Shown here: positions 11,273 through 26,200 of the stretch, piece after piece
Numbering within the stretch: position 1 is the first letter of the stretch
Layout of the letters: each line of letters opens with the position of its first letter
Source of the DNA: Phorcus lineatus
Taxonomy: Eukaryota; Mollusca; Gastropoda; Trochida; Trochidae
Assembly: GCA_921293015.1 (NCBI GenBank)
Contig: OV121083.1
Coordinates: 26,466,908-26,530,907 of the forward strand
DNA length: 64,000 nt
Reading direction: 5' to 3'
Position numbers and translations under genes: made by a program
The notes under the pieces: generated by a model
Told to the model about the DNA's origin: nothing
The model's input: only the letters and a program-made list of their open reading frames with translations
The model's database searches: none

Positions 11273-14200
11273 GTATGTTCACACAAACAAAATTGTTTTT
11301 TTATGGAATGCCTGTCAAAAGCTCACATAGCTTCTGATTGAGTAACTAAACATGAACTGACTCAAGCCTCTGTCTGTCTGAAAACCTTATCCTCAGAAAC
11401 CCCATCCTTCATGAAACCTTTTGTGCTTTAAAACACTTGTCCATTTAGAAATTCATGTCTTATGTGAACAGTTCACAAATTTATTTTCCTGAAACCTTTA
11501 TTTTCTAAATTCCCTGGCAAAGTATAACTGCACCCTTAGTCATCAGAGGGTTATTTAAGTCTTTCTGCTTAGCACCACAATTTGTGGTTTGTGTACAGCA
11601 TTCTCATAGCCAATAAGTCGTTACCTCCTGGAGATTCCTATTTGGACTGTCAAGTTCAGGTGCAGTGCTCTGAAGTGTTGGCACAGAAATTGTTGTGAAA
11701 TGAAGCAAGGTTTTGTTATCACTGAAACTGAAAATAAAATAAAGTTTCAAAATAGGTCATGAACATATGCAGGTGCCTTTTTATTCCATATGTAGGCATG
11801 GCAAACTTTTAATCGTTAAACCATTTTGAACAGATTGAAGAAGCAGTATTTGTCCTTCTTATAATCTTTATAATGAAATGGACAGCCATTTTGATAAGTT
11901 CCCCCTCTTTTAAAATTAAGCATCCCAGTTGCTAATACGTCGAATTCAGTATTCTCTGTTTATCCTACGATTAAAATAATATTGTAATCTATGTATTGTC
12001 TTCTACTTTCAGTGGCTCAAAGCTCACCCAGCTACTGAAGGAAGAACTAGGAGGTAACTGCAAGACTCGCGCTCTGGTCTGCCTGAAACCTGTCACCAAC
12101 ACAGACACTCTCACCGCCGTCATCAAGTTTGCCACCAGCCTCTCTCTCATCAAGAACTTCCCCATCTGTAACGACAACTTCGCACAGGTCAGTTTAGAAA
12201 ATTCCTGAAGGTCAAATTGATTCGTTCTTTAGCTTTTTTTTACTGTACATATTAGTAAAGTAAGGGGCAGTTGGTTTTGGGTAAAAGTTCACCTTTTCCG
12301 TAAGTGCTACTATATCATATTCTTTCTTAGGGGTCATCTCACCACATGATCGTCTGTTTTTTTCAAAAACAGTTTGATGGGCTTAAGGCAATGTTTAGGT
12401 TGAACTCATCGAACTTGGAGTCTCAGAGGAGTCCCGTGTTCGGAAATGTACTATGTACATTTTTCTTGAAAATGTAATGAAATCAGATTTTTGGGTGATA
12501 GATAGAATCTCAACCTCGTGTCTTCCGATATCAAGTATTTCAACACTTTTTTATCAACTCGTGTTGATATGTTTGATATCAGAAGACCTTGGGTGAGATT
12601 CTCTATGTATTTCATTTTGGGATTAGATCATCTTGCTCAATCAAGATAGAACAATTTGCAATGCTCCCCAGTCCCCTGGTATGTTTTAATTTCCCTCTCA
12701 TTCCTTCAGATAACAGGCCAATGTGATACCTTGAACATTGAGCAATATTAGCAGGACAAACATTTAAGTGTTCAGGGGTGATGAAAATTAAGTAAAGACA
12801 ATCAAGTGGATTATAGCAGCTTCCAAGATAGATATACCCTGATGGAGCACGGTTGAGAGAAATCCAGTGACGACAATCGGATGAATTATAGCAGCCTCTC
12901 AGATAAATATATCACAATGGAACAAGGTTGCTAGAGTACCGATATGCAGCAGTTAATGGCTAAGAGTAACCAGCCGATAAAGAAAAGAGACAAATCCAGT
13001 GAGAACAATAAGAGAATTCATATAACCTTATTGGACAGGATGGGGTTTGGTGTAAATAGGAATTCTTTTGCAATATTTTGTTATTTATCAAATCCTACAG
13101 GGTCTACAAACCCAGTACCGAGCAAGGATCATAGACATGGAGGCCCAGGCAGGTATCGGCCCAACCACCATGATGGCCCAGTCTGTTGGCGCCCATCTTG
13201 GGGATGCTAAGGACGAAGTCAGGAGACTGCAGACAGAAAATGTGAGTCGTTCATTACCCTTTCTTTGTCCTACAGGTTGAAAACATTATCTGGATAGCTT
13301 ATCTTTAGCCAGCCCCCTATCCTCAACCATTTCCTTGGATTAACAAATAGGTCTTAGAAATTGTCCTCTTCAAAATGCTTTGGGCTGTTCACTTCAGCAG
13401 TTGGCATGTAAATCAGAATCCTTATGTTTAAATCTACATTCATCAAAATCATGAACAACCAGGATTGCACTTGACAAGCTGTACATGTATTTTGCAGCTG
13501 GTGCTGAAGGACCACACAGAGAGACTACAGCTGCGACTGGACCAGCTGCAGGTCAAGTACAACACACTGGCTAACAACAAGACAGACCTCTCCAAACAGC
13601 TGCTGATGAGTGAGGAAGAGAAACTGAAGGTAAGCTAGTGACACATGGATACATGGATGGGGATTGTAGGGATGTAAACACCCAACCCACCTTCCCTTAA
13701 CCATCCACCATCCATCGCTTGTAAAACTTTCATAGACTACACCAAAGTAGGGTAATACACCCTATTCAATACATGTAAGGCCACAGTTCAGTTCAACATA
13801 TTTAAATCACTATTACCAGAGTACCAGTGTGTAAAATAACTTTAAATGGCACTAAGGCTAGTGGAGTGCTTTGTTTGTAACTTTGTGATACTTTGAGGGA
13901 AAGAAAATTTGTCTTCAAAAATAGTAGAGATTTAGGACTGCAAATGCTTATAAGAAGCCCTTATAAAATTTTTGAAGACCCTCAATCACGTCATTGAGGA
14001 TTAACATCTATTTTATTCGCAACTATCACAACACAATGTTAACCATAGATGTTGGCTGACGAAAAGGAAGGTGGTGACTATTGCACTTACTCTATCTATT
14101 ACCCAAGAGGAACAAACTATAAAAAGGTTGTTGACAGGGATCCAAGGGTTTCAAAATGGTTAACAAGTATCTGAATAAATAATCTAAGATGCAAGAGTAA

Positions 14201-17200
14201 GAAATACGAATTTTGAGCTGAATTCAGCTGACAATTATACTAGACCAATCTGTTTTATGAACATTACTTTTGTGTCTGATTTTCCAACACACTTATAAAG
14301 TTATAGATTTATAAAGAAAATCAGATGATTTTAACCTTCTATGCTATCTTCTCTATGTCTGTCGTTCTTTTTCATTCTTAAGACAATCAAGGTCGATGCA
14401 AGCCATCTTTTTCTTTTAAAAGATTTTGTTATTAGGTTAAAATTTGGTTATGACCTTAACGAAGCATTCATAAAATATTTTGCACATCAGAACTATGGTT
14501 TTAACTTGTCATATCTGAAATTCAACTGACAATAAGGCTTAACTCAGAATGTTTTATCGATTGAGATGATTCAGTCTAGGGGGACAAAACCCCAAGTCAT
14601 TTTCGGGGCAGTGCTTTAAGACACAAGGCAATGAAAGCGAAATTGAGTACGCTGTTGGACGTCATGATATACTTAGGTCTCCAGTTATTTACCGGGTAAT
14701 GGTGGTGTGAAATCAAAACGTTTTAACTGTTCCCGAGAACTTCCATTTTATACACATCGGTTCAGTTTTTTTAAACAAAAAGTTCTAGTTGGCCTGTGTA
14801 GTCTGTCATGTAATTATGTTTTTGCATTGATCAAAATGATGAAGATATGCTGTTACATGCAAACAATTAATGATAAGCTATGTCCAAACAGTTAATCCAA
14901 GGTTTTTCCCCAAGTGAGATTTTTTTAATGTAGGGCCTACAAATAGCTTCACTTTAGTTCTCCAGGATTTTTTTTTGCTGATTATAAAATGTCCAAGATC
15001 AAACATTTGATCAATGACAACTATACACATATAAATAAGTAAAGGGACGTAACAAACCTGTGACTCCTTTCAGACTTTGCACAATAAACTCAGATGCATG
15101 GGTCTAACAAGTTATGGAGTGTTTTCAGGTGACGACTGACCCCTTCTGATTTTCTTGACAGGTGTCCCAGTCGCTGGTGGAGATGCAGATGGAAAACAAC
15201 AAGATAAAGGAGGATTGTGAGGCGGGCAAGTTTGAACTTACCAACAAGGTAAGATATTTAATCAAAGATTAAAGAAAAAGATTTCTAAGGCATGAAGACA
15301 TAAATGACATCAAATGTCTTTTTTATTTGAATATATACAAAAATTGATACAACTTGCAAATATTATTAAAAAATTTTTTATTGTAATGATAACTTTTTAT
15401 TGACCGTAATACATTGTACATTGGAAATTTGTTTTGTGTTCTTTGCACCCAGCTGCAGTTTTAACCTTCAACAAACAATGTTTATTTTTTTATTTTTAGA
15501 ATTTCAACATTTGATTTATTATTGCAAGGCATTTTTCAAAATGTTCGTCTCTGAACGCATCTCTGCCAGGAAATTTCCAATGCAATGATGTCATAGTATT
15601 GTGACATCATCAAGTTTAAGACAAAGTGGCATTGTGATGTCATTATCAAAAATGGCAAATTCTAAATTGTATACCCAGCAAAATCATGCTCTCTTTCATA
15701 AGATAAAGTTATCATGTGATCAAATCACATCACTGCCAGGAAATTTCCAATGCGATGATGTCATAGTATTGTGACATCATCAAGTTTATGACTTAAAGGC
15801 ATTGCGATGTCATTATTATAAATGGCAAATTCTTAAAAGTATACCCAGCGAAATCATGCTCCCTTTTACAAGATAAAGTTATCAAGGTGATCCAATCTTC
15901 AGGTGATAACCCTGGAGAATGAGCTACTAACAGCGCAGGCTGAACGAGACAAACACATGAAATCTGCAAAGAACGCCAAAGAGAGGCTGCACGAGATGGA
16001 ACAAGACAGGAAGGACCTGGCGGACGAATATGTCACCCTCAAGTCCAATTATCTCGCTCTGACAAATGAACATTCGCAAGAGGTAAATTGATTTTCCTAT
16101 ATATGAGCTACGTTTAAAGGTTTTGTTTCACTACTGTACTCTTATTGAAAGGACATCTGAAACATCTTGGCAATAATGATTTATTGTTAAATGTTTTTTT
16201 TGTCTGAGACTGTCACTCTTGTAGTTTCTAAAATCGTTGTTATTGGTTTTGATTTAATAAATCTCCTTTTTAAAGGGCATTTTAGAAGCTGGATTGATGA
16301 AGAAGAACATGTTCTTATGGATAGTAAAAAATATTATCGCACGAATTACTACGTTTCGATGTACCTGTAGATACAAACACTGTTATTAAGCAAGTTATAA
16401 ATCCTGTGGAACACAAACAGGAAAATGCATCTAAAATCGTAGACTAATCGGGATAATTATTCCCGATATGTCATGAACAATTATTCTATCAATTTTATGA
16501 AAGCAAAGTATCGCAGTTCAACTATTGTGGTTGTGAACCAGTTCAACCCTAATACATAGAGAATCTCACCCATGTGTCTTCTGATATCAAATATATCAAC
16601 ACGAGTTGATAAAAGTTACAAATATCTGAGGCTTGCCGAGGATATTTTACTTTTATAAACGAGTGTTGATATATTTGATATCAGAAGACACGAGGGTGAG
16701 ATTCTATTTATCATCCAAAATCATTTCGATTCCATGAAAAATGTGTGTTTCTGAACACTGCACTACTCTAAGACTCTCAGTAGAGTGATGTCATAGCATT
16801 GTCACGTCAACATGAGTATGACCATAGCATTGTGATGTCATTACTTGATGATGTAAAGCAATTGTGATGTCATGAACTTGACTTTATTCGGCATTGTTCA
16901 AAATCTACTGTCAAAACAATATCTCCTAGGAGATATCGCTTGTTCTTCCACAAGCAATATCTCCTGTGGAACACAGTTTTGGATGATAAATTGAGTATAC
17001 ATAACTACTCTATCTTCCAAAGGCTAGTCATCATAAGATTCCGTCTCACTGCATTTTTCCTTTGTTGACAGGTGGGAAGGAATGAGGCACTCGCTGTTGA
17101 ACTCCTTAACTTGGTGAATGCCAAGGCCACTCTGATGAGACAACTCTCAATTCTCACAAACGGAGATCCTAAAATCGGCAATCCTGATGCAGAAATTGAC

Positions 17201-20200
17201 CGAGTGAAAGCACTTGTCAACAAATATTCACATGGAAGAGTCAAGGTTAGTTCTCTATTAGTTAAGCTTTGGTTTTAGAAAATTTCTTTGCCTTTAGCTT
17301 CACACTTTCTTGTTAAACCTTGTACAGGCATGACCACGTTGTGAGTTTATTATTTTATGGGCTGTTCAATTATATTCAAGAAATGCTGTTCAAAAAAACA
17401 AATTGTAGGCCTATCATATTACTGCTTGATCATTTATATAAAAGAAATGGTGTAAACTTGTTTAACTCAGTATGGCTTTCATTTTAGGAGCTCTCAAATA
17501 ATATTCAACAAATTCTGTAAACTTTAGTAGGCCTATCATTTTATGAGCTCTTCATTCATATTCAATAAGATATTGTAAAGTTTTTTATCTTAACAGGCCT
17601 ATCATTTTATGAGCTCTTTATTCATTGTCAGGGCATGATTTTACTTTATTCATTTCAGGAGGGCAACTACTTCTTAATAGAATGTCAGTTAAAATCCCAT
17701 CATTATCCATCATCAATTTTTTGCTTTAATAACAGGCTGATCAGATACTGAGCACACAGAGAGACAGAGACGTTGTTGCTGAATCCGTAAGTAGTGATTG
17801 TTATAATTGTACATGAATTCTTGAAAGCTTTAAGTAAGTAAATAATTTTTGACAAAGTCAGAAAAGCACACAAGTAAAATAACAAACTTTTTAAGGTAAT
17901 AACCCTGAAGGTTTTGATGGTCAGTATGTCTCTTTTTTAGTTCTTTAATGCAGTTTGAAATTAACATTAATAAATAAATTTTCAAAAGGCACAGTTCTGC
18001 CCAAGAGGTCTGAGGTTTGAATCCAGGTAGATGATTGAAATCAAGATTTTGCTTTACATGCTTAAAGCCTTTTACCTTAGTTATATTTTGGGGTGGATTA
18101 AATTAATGTTCACATATGTTTTGAATCTTGTGATAGGCTCTTCAGCCAGCTGCTGTAAAGTCTGTAAAGTCAGATATGTAGTAAATAATGACACGGTGCT
18201 GAGCGGTTATGGCAAATAAACTCGCGAGGGCGTAGCCCGAGTTGAGTTAATTGCCATAACATGAGACAATCGGGTCATTATTTGGCTTACATTCCCGCGG
18301 AACACTTCCAACATAATTTTATACTACATTATTTATATTTAATGAATTTAAAAACGTGATACTTTTACACTTTGCGGGTTGATGTTTTCCAACCGAGCGA
18401 GTCCAATAGAATATTTACAAAACACGCCTGATTTAGATTTTAAAGCTAAAAACTAGATCTTTTACATCAGAAATATACAAAACCTATTACCTATTAATAT
18501 ATACAGGGGGAAATCAGTGTAGATTTGACATAACAAAAAGTACCTCAGCTGACATGGATCCTCGTCAGCTCAAGGGGTAGAGGCGTTGCTAGTCAATGGA
18601 GAGGTCCCTCGGTTCGAATCCCACTTGTGCTCTTTATAGATCTTATATTTCTAGCTTGTTGAAATTTCAAAATTTTACAAGTCCATTTGAATCTCATAAC
18701 TGAATCAGGTGTTTAGTAACTGAAATGTTGTTTAAAAAAAACAAGTTAATTCCCAACTCATCTACTCACTCATAACCGACCATGGTAGTTATTAGATAAC
18801 CAACCTTCGCACATGGTGGTTATGGCATATAACCTTCAAATAAAACAAAGGAAATAACTTCGCAAGGGGTGTAAAGATGCATAATGGTACATTTACAGTT
18901 AAATCCCTTGGTTGCTAGTTTGAGCAAACCCACCAGGATGTTTTGCAAAACCTAGACACAGTGACAATGCAGCTGTCGTCCCGTTAATTTTATCAGCCGA
19001 ATCATAACTTCACCTCTTGTCTCATTTGTTTTCGGGGCGGGATAGTGCAGTCGTTAGCACATTCGGCTTCGGTTCGAGAGGTCCGTGGTTCAAATCCCGC
19101 CAGGGGCTTGGCAACTTTGTCAGCAGTAGAGAACTGTTTGTTCTATACGCAGTCAGGTTTGGGTGCGATGCTACACTGAATTTCAGCGCAGTACCATCAT
19201 GGTTCGCTAGTTCCATCTAAAGCTCGCAGGTTTCACCGCAATTCATAGCCACAATGGTGTTTCTCCCTGCAAGAATACTAGCGGCCATGATATAAGTGAA
19301 ATACTCTTGAAAGTAGCTTTAAACCTTATATCACCTCACCTCATTTGTTTTTCCCTGCCCGGAATCTATAGAAATGATCTGCATCCGTCCATTCATCTGT
19401 CTGTGCAAACCCATTTGCTGCATGCTCTGACAATTATGGAACTAACGTCATTTTCCTATTCTTTTATTTTCAGCTGCTCACAAGTCAGAAGAGATATCAG
19501 AGTGATCTTGACAGGATACGTAACGAGTATGGGGACCAGTCAAACAGCTATGAGCAGCGAATGTAAGTAATGATAATGATAATACTTTATTACCCCAAAA
19601 GGAATTCATTTTGTGTAATCACAGAGCTGGTGAACATACAGGAACAGCAACACAGGTTACATGTGATACATAAAACAACACATTCTATTAAAGAGCCACT
19701 CTGTGATTTTCATAACATATTATTTACCTTTGAGGTTTGACTATTTGATGCGCGCCACTGTCCGGTTTTCAAACGTAATTGCGACGTTCTACCTTCATAT
19801 TTTCACTGTAAAAAAAACCAATAAGCATTAAAATGTGTCCATTTGGTAACAGTCGATACTTGGCGATCAAATGACACCATTGATTAAGTTTGGCATATAT
19901 GACTCCAATAACTCACGGAGTGACTCTTTTATTCAAAGAACATTTAACAGATGGACGCTGAAAGGAATTAATGTAATTTAACCTGTATTGGTTTTAAAAT
20001 GTGTTATAAATATCTCCTGCCCGAAGGAAGCTTAAAGTAATCAACGTATAATACATGATCTTGATCAGACACAGGGGATAATTTCAAAACTCTTTTTTCA
20101 TAAATAGAAGATGAATTTATAAAAGAAACCCTGTCAATTTTCTCAGAAAACTTGTTAACGATAGATAATTAACCATACCAACAATAGAAGAAGAAAAGAA

Positions 20201-23200
20201 TTTAAGAAAAAGGTTAAATGTGTTCAACGAAACAATGATAAAATAAGGAAAGTACACTTTCATTTACATTTAAAGATTGTAACTTGCGCATAAAATGTTT
20301 AATTCATTTAAAATTAATTCAATTATATATTTATACAATCCATTATTGTACTCCATGTTCCCTTGATTAACAACATACATACACTGCTCAACTTCGTCAC
20401 AAGTTATCACTCACACCAGCCTCAATCACTGACCAATTCTGTGCCAGCTCTTCGACATACTGCACCTGAACTTTATAATGAGATCAGATCTCTCTTGGTA
20501 ATTACCACTCATTGTTAATGAGGGCGCTAAACTCAAATCACAAATTTTTATGGAATGCAGCAAGTCTTGACTTAGTGACTGATGCAAGTTGAAGTAGTAA
20601 GTGACTAATGCGAGTTATACCTTGCTGGGGATATTTTGAGCAATGCAGCTAAGGTATTTTTGGGAACATAAATCTCAGAGGAATATTTGCTTTCAATCCA
20701 ATTTCAATCCAATTATTATGCTGGGATTGGAAAACTTAAAATAGCCTCTAGACAGTTAGAACACAATACCTCTCCAAACTTCTAAATTCAGTTCGTACAC
20801 AAACACAATCTTCTATGGATCTGCCAATTAATGGATTCACAAACAATTCTTCTATTCATGGAATATCCTTCTTTCATGTCACCTATAATAAATTTTGCTG
20901 TATGGGTGAAGATAGCTCTGTATAATTTGTCATAAAAATAACTGAACACCTATTATATATCAAATAGGTTTGAAAATTTGATTAAGTGATTGGAGGTATA
21001 GGGCCAGTACGTAAAAACACATTAGGCTGTGAATAAGAGACATTCTTGATGGGTTGTTTTAAATCAGATAATGTATTTCCTTGTTTTTTGTTTGTATTTA
21101 TCCTTATTATTTATACTATAGTTCCCTGCCAAAATGAAATATTCTGGGAATATTGAAATGACCTTTATCGATCCATCCTTTCTGACAAATATCTTGTTAA
21201 AAATTGAATACCTGAGTCTAATTCTCCTAGTGACACAAAGTCATAAGCTCTGTCAAAATAACAGTAAAGTATCACACATAAGCTTGTTTAGTACTCTTTT
21301 CTTCAATCATGAATAAGAGTGATCAAAAGTTAATTAAAAATGGATGTGTTACTACCGTCAATCGTATCTCTATAGATCCCAGACAGGTAATATCAGTTGG
21401 GTATTATGTTGGGTATTGTGTTGATTATGCCTCATTATTCCGTCTCATATGCCCCCATTGTTCTCATGCCCATAGCATGGACGGTCCGTGTCAATTACTT
21501 AGATCCAGAGTGCCTGAGATTTTCATTGCCTGATGATACACTCACATGTTTGGTGCTTTCAATCGCAGAAAATTAACCTTTCACCTGCACAATATTCTCC
21601 ATGGTCTTTCTTCAGTGACCAACAGTCTTCCATTTTAAGCTCATCTTGCCTGAAAGGCCCAATGGGCTTATGGAATGGCGTCAGTCTGTCTGTCAATCGC
21701 ACACTTTACGCTTTTTCAACTTCTCCTCTAGAACTATTGACTCTAGAAATCTGAAATCTTCTGTACAGACTCCTTGACTAGTGAGAATTACAGTATACAG
21801 ATTTCGTGACCCTGTGACCGTCCATTATCAAGGCCACCAGAACCATGTCCTATAAACCTATTTGTATCTTCTTCTCCAAAAGTAAAATGTATAGAAAGCT
21901 TAAAGTTTGGGACAGACTCCTTGGTTAGTTGTGATTTGATGACCCTTTTGATCCTAATAAGGGTCACAGGGGCCATACCCTATTTACCTTTTGTTCCCAA
22001 AAAGTTAAAGACCTTGAAAACTGAATTTTTGTGTACAGATTCCCAGGTCTATGGGGATCCACTTCAGTATGTGATAATTAGATCTCAAAACTTGTGAGTG
22101 TAGAATATGGAAGATATTCAAAATCAATATTTGTAAAAATTTTATCTACACTCACTCATAAGTAAAAACATTGAAAAATACCTTGTTGAGTATTTTCAAT
22201 ATTCAAAACTTACACTTTATGCAACCAATAAATTTAGCAACATTATACTTTTGTGCAAAGTCTTTCAGCCTATGAAATGACTCATCGTTGTGTTTTCAAC
22301 TATTCCGATATCCTCAACCCCCTTAGGAGGCTACAACTGAAGATGTGAATTGCCTTCACTTTCAAACCAGGCACCCAGGTTGTACTGCTATTTTAGTTCA
22401 GATTACCCAGTAGATGGTTGTGATTGAGTCAAATATTGTATTTGGTTTCTTGTCCAAGTTTAAAACTTGTATCCTAGTGTTTTGCCGTTTAAACACCTGG
22501 ACATTTCAGATTAGCTTTCCTTGAAGATGGTCCAGCCTCATGCACATACATGCACATTGTTGCAGAACTCCAAGGAGAAGTGTTATATAAAAATGCCCAT
22601 ATGGTTAAATGTGAGTAGGGACATATTTCCCATATGTGAACAACACTCTATCTACGTGATTTCAGAATTCAGTCGTCTGTGATGTCATAAAAACCATTGT
22701 TCCTGACATCACTGAAGATTTACATTGCAAGAGAAGAGGCCATTTACTGAATATTTACATTGATACAACTATGCAGTGTTTAAAAATGTTTCCTTTCTGT
22801 GAAATTCTTAGTCAATAGGGCAATTTTGTAAATCACATATCTATAAATTGCACTGATATTACAATGTTGCATTGATTCCCTTACCTTTCTTACGAGTGAC
22901 ATTGAAGAATAATTTTTGCAAATTAAAACTTTGCAACTTTTGATCTAAAACAAGCTTTCCTCCACTCCAATTGAACATCAAAGATAAAGTTCAGTTTAGA
23001 AGTTTATACTGGCAATGAAAGTCGTATAAAAGGACACATAATGTTATCGGCTGACAGAAGTCAATGGTTTAAGATTTATGTCACAAATTATTAGGACATA
23101 ATCTATACAGTTTACTTGTATAAATTGACCTTTATTACCTGTTTTTACTTTTTATTACCTGGAAGGACTAATTAAACCCTGGACTCACCTTCACATTTCT

Positions 23201-26200
23201 ATATTTGACTTGATTGCCTGATTAGACAGGGCTGCGTTCAATGCTTAATCCACCAATGTAAAAGTCGTGAACAAAGCCAATTGATTTATGCCCTCATGTC
23301 GTCAATTTCAGTTAATGTGCTGATTGACATGAGGATGAAACACTTGACTAGATTGACACTCCCTGAAACATACACCTTTATAGACTGTCACACTGTCTTC
23401 AGATTCATTACAGGGAATGTTTGTGCTTTTTGTGCAATCTATTTCTGCATCTTTTCTCTGATGTGTGACAGTCATGAAGAAAATTCACATCCTAAGGTGT
23501 CCTTAGCAATAGGAAAAATATATCCTTCCGTGATTGATATAAAAATAATTGCAAGGAATTAATATTTTATCTATCCCGAGGTGATTGTTGATTGTGTCTG
23601 ATCAAGATCATCATAAAGGTGATAAATTCTGAGATTTACCAAGGAATCTGTAACAACAATTCTATGAGGGACATATCTGAGCTTCAAGATTGTACATTTA
23701 TTTTTTACTCAAATTTAATAATATTAATGGTACTTTTGCAAGTTAGGTGAGTTGCAAGTTAACTCGGTCAATGTACTCATGCGCGAAAAACAATGATTAT
23801 ATCATGATCTTCATTCATGCAGTTAAATGTAGTCCCATCAATTCATTTGTGTATATACGATCATTTTTTAAGTAAAAAAATCTTATATGAAAGAAATAGT
23901 AAAACAAACCCCTGATTAACAAAATAAAATTTACAAAATGAAATAACAATATTTGTTTTGTAGTCTGATTTACACATAATTGCTAGACTCACTGAATGAA
24001 TTAATTAAAAAAATAGTTCTAGCAGCCAATCAGTGCTAGAGTTTTTTTAAGAACAACTATCTTTCCCAAGACCATTATGAAAACTAAAATACCCGGCATA
24101 TTTATGTCTGCTTGGGTAAAAGTACTGTTTATCATATATATATTATTATATGAATATTTCATGTAATAAGGTAGAAAGTAGAAATTTCACAACCAGTATT
24201 TAATTGAAACAAAGGCTTATTTCCCCCATGAGTTAATGTAAAGATTGTATATGGCAAGGAAAAACATATTTGCTATTCATTCTGTCATTGTTTCTGTGTA
24301 TGTGTGGAATTGCCTAATTTCAATTTTTACAAAAATGACATCATATCATTATCTTCATGACAAACCTTCAGCAACCCCTACAAAAAAAAATGGCTAGAAA
24401 ATATGTTGCGGAAGCATTGCCAGAACAGGAATTTTACCATTGCCGGAATGTATCCGCAAGTACTTCCAGACCATCTCGGAAACATTTCGGAAGCATTGCC
24501 AGAAAGCCATAAAACCTTCAGGCCATCTTAGACTTTGTGGAGATGGTTCAGAACCATTGCCAGAAAGCCATAAAACCTTCTCAAACCCTCATTCATTTAT
24601 TTGTGGACATGGTGCTGAACCATTGCCAGAAAGCCATAAAAACTTCTCAAGCCCTCATAAACTTTATTTGTGGAGATGTTGCGGAAACAATGCCAGAAAG
24701 CAATAAAACCATCCTCATCAATTTATTTGTGGACATGGTGCTGAACCATTGCCAGAAAGCCATAAAACCTTTTTTAACCCTCATAATTTTATTTGTGGAC
24801 ATGGTGCGGAAGCATTGCCAGAAAGCCATAAAAACTTCTCAAGCCCTCATAAACTTTATTTGTGGAGATGGTGCGGGAACAATGCCAGAAAGCAATAAAA
24901 CCTTCTCAAGCTCATCATAAATTTATTTGTGGACATGGTGCGGAAGCATTGCCAGTAAGCCATAAAAACTTGTCAACCACTTGTAAACGATATATGTTGA
25001 GATGCTTCGGAAGCATTGCCAGAAAGCCATAAAAGCATACAAACAACCATTACAACAACACACAGCCACCTCACATCCATTTCCTTAAAAAATGTACAAC
25101 CATAATGAAGTTACATCTACTCTCATGTATACTTTTTGTCTTTTAATTTTCAAACACTAAAAATACAACAAAACATGTGTCTGTATTAGAATATTTTTAA
25201 TAAACATTCTAATATTAACAGCTCTCTAATACAAACTACTACATGAAATACACATCAAGTCATAACAATATTTTAAGTACAAACCAGTGTTCTAAAACCA
25301 TCCAATCTGTTAATGCACAATGTTGATAAGATGAATCAGGCAGACAAATCGGGTGTAGTGGTTTTTTTTGTAGACATGGCAGGTTTGCAGACATAAACTT
25401 TTTTGGGTCCGTAAGCATTGTAGAATGTGCCAAAGAAGTATTATTTACAGGCATTAAATATATGACTGATGATTTATCCTTTTTATATTTAGTCTTAGCA
25501 AAATTATTCAGCATTGACAAGCACATTATCAGTGATACAATCACTTAAATAAATAAAGGTCAATGAGATATTATCTTGAAATAATATAGAATCATACATT
25601 TGATAATGCAAAATTATCTCTTTTAATCTGTATATGAACCCACCTTCAATCTGTTTATGAATTAACATTGTCTACAAATCCATCCACCATCATTTTTTCA
25701 CAACATGTTATCATATTGTATGAAAAATATTTTGTAATGTTCGATCTTTACTTCAAGACTAATTCACTGCACATGCTGCATAAGAATACATGGAGATGAA
25801 GAATTCTTCCTTGTTCCACCTCTCCTTTTCTTGTTCAAATCTTCTTTCTAAAACATCAAGTAAATCAGTTGTGAAAGCAAGTTTAGAGAAATAAAGGGGT
25901 CATATATTTATCATATACAATCATCTTAAGGAAAACCATAATTGAAATTATAAAAATATAAAGTAATTGTTTTATAATTATTCCAAGGGTTGGTTAAGAA
26001 TTTATTAGTTACAGAAAATCCAAAATTTAGTGTTCACCAATAACTTTATGCTATATTAAATCATTATTCAAGTTCAATAGCAGGAATAAATATAAAGTGC
26101 TTTAACATTTTGTATTATAATCCCGTATTCCAAATATTTACATACATTTAAGTTCAGCAATACTAACATTTATGAGTGTAAGTTTTATAAAAATAAATTT

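Noticed and set aside
17995..18030. 'ggtttgaatcc' resembling a tRNA T loop
   Set aside because: Isolated half, no acceptor stem or A box.
19017..19220. Overlapping 67- and 64-codon frames on opposite strands
   Set aside because: Both fall in the tRNA-derived SINE.
24537..24920. 127-codon repetitive protein
   Set aside because: It is the translation of the 65 bp minisatellite inside the transposon; adjacent frames are equally open.
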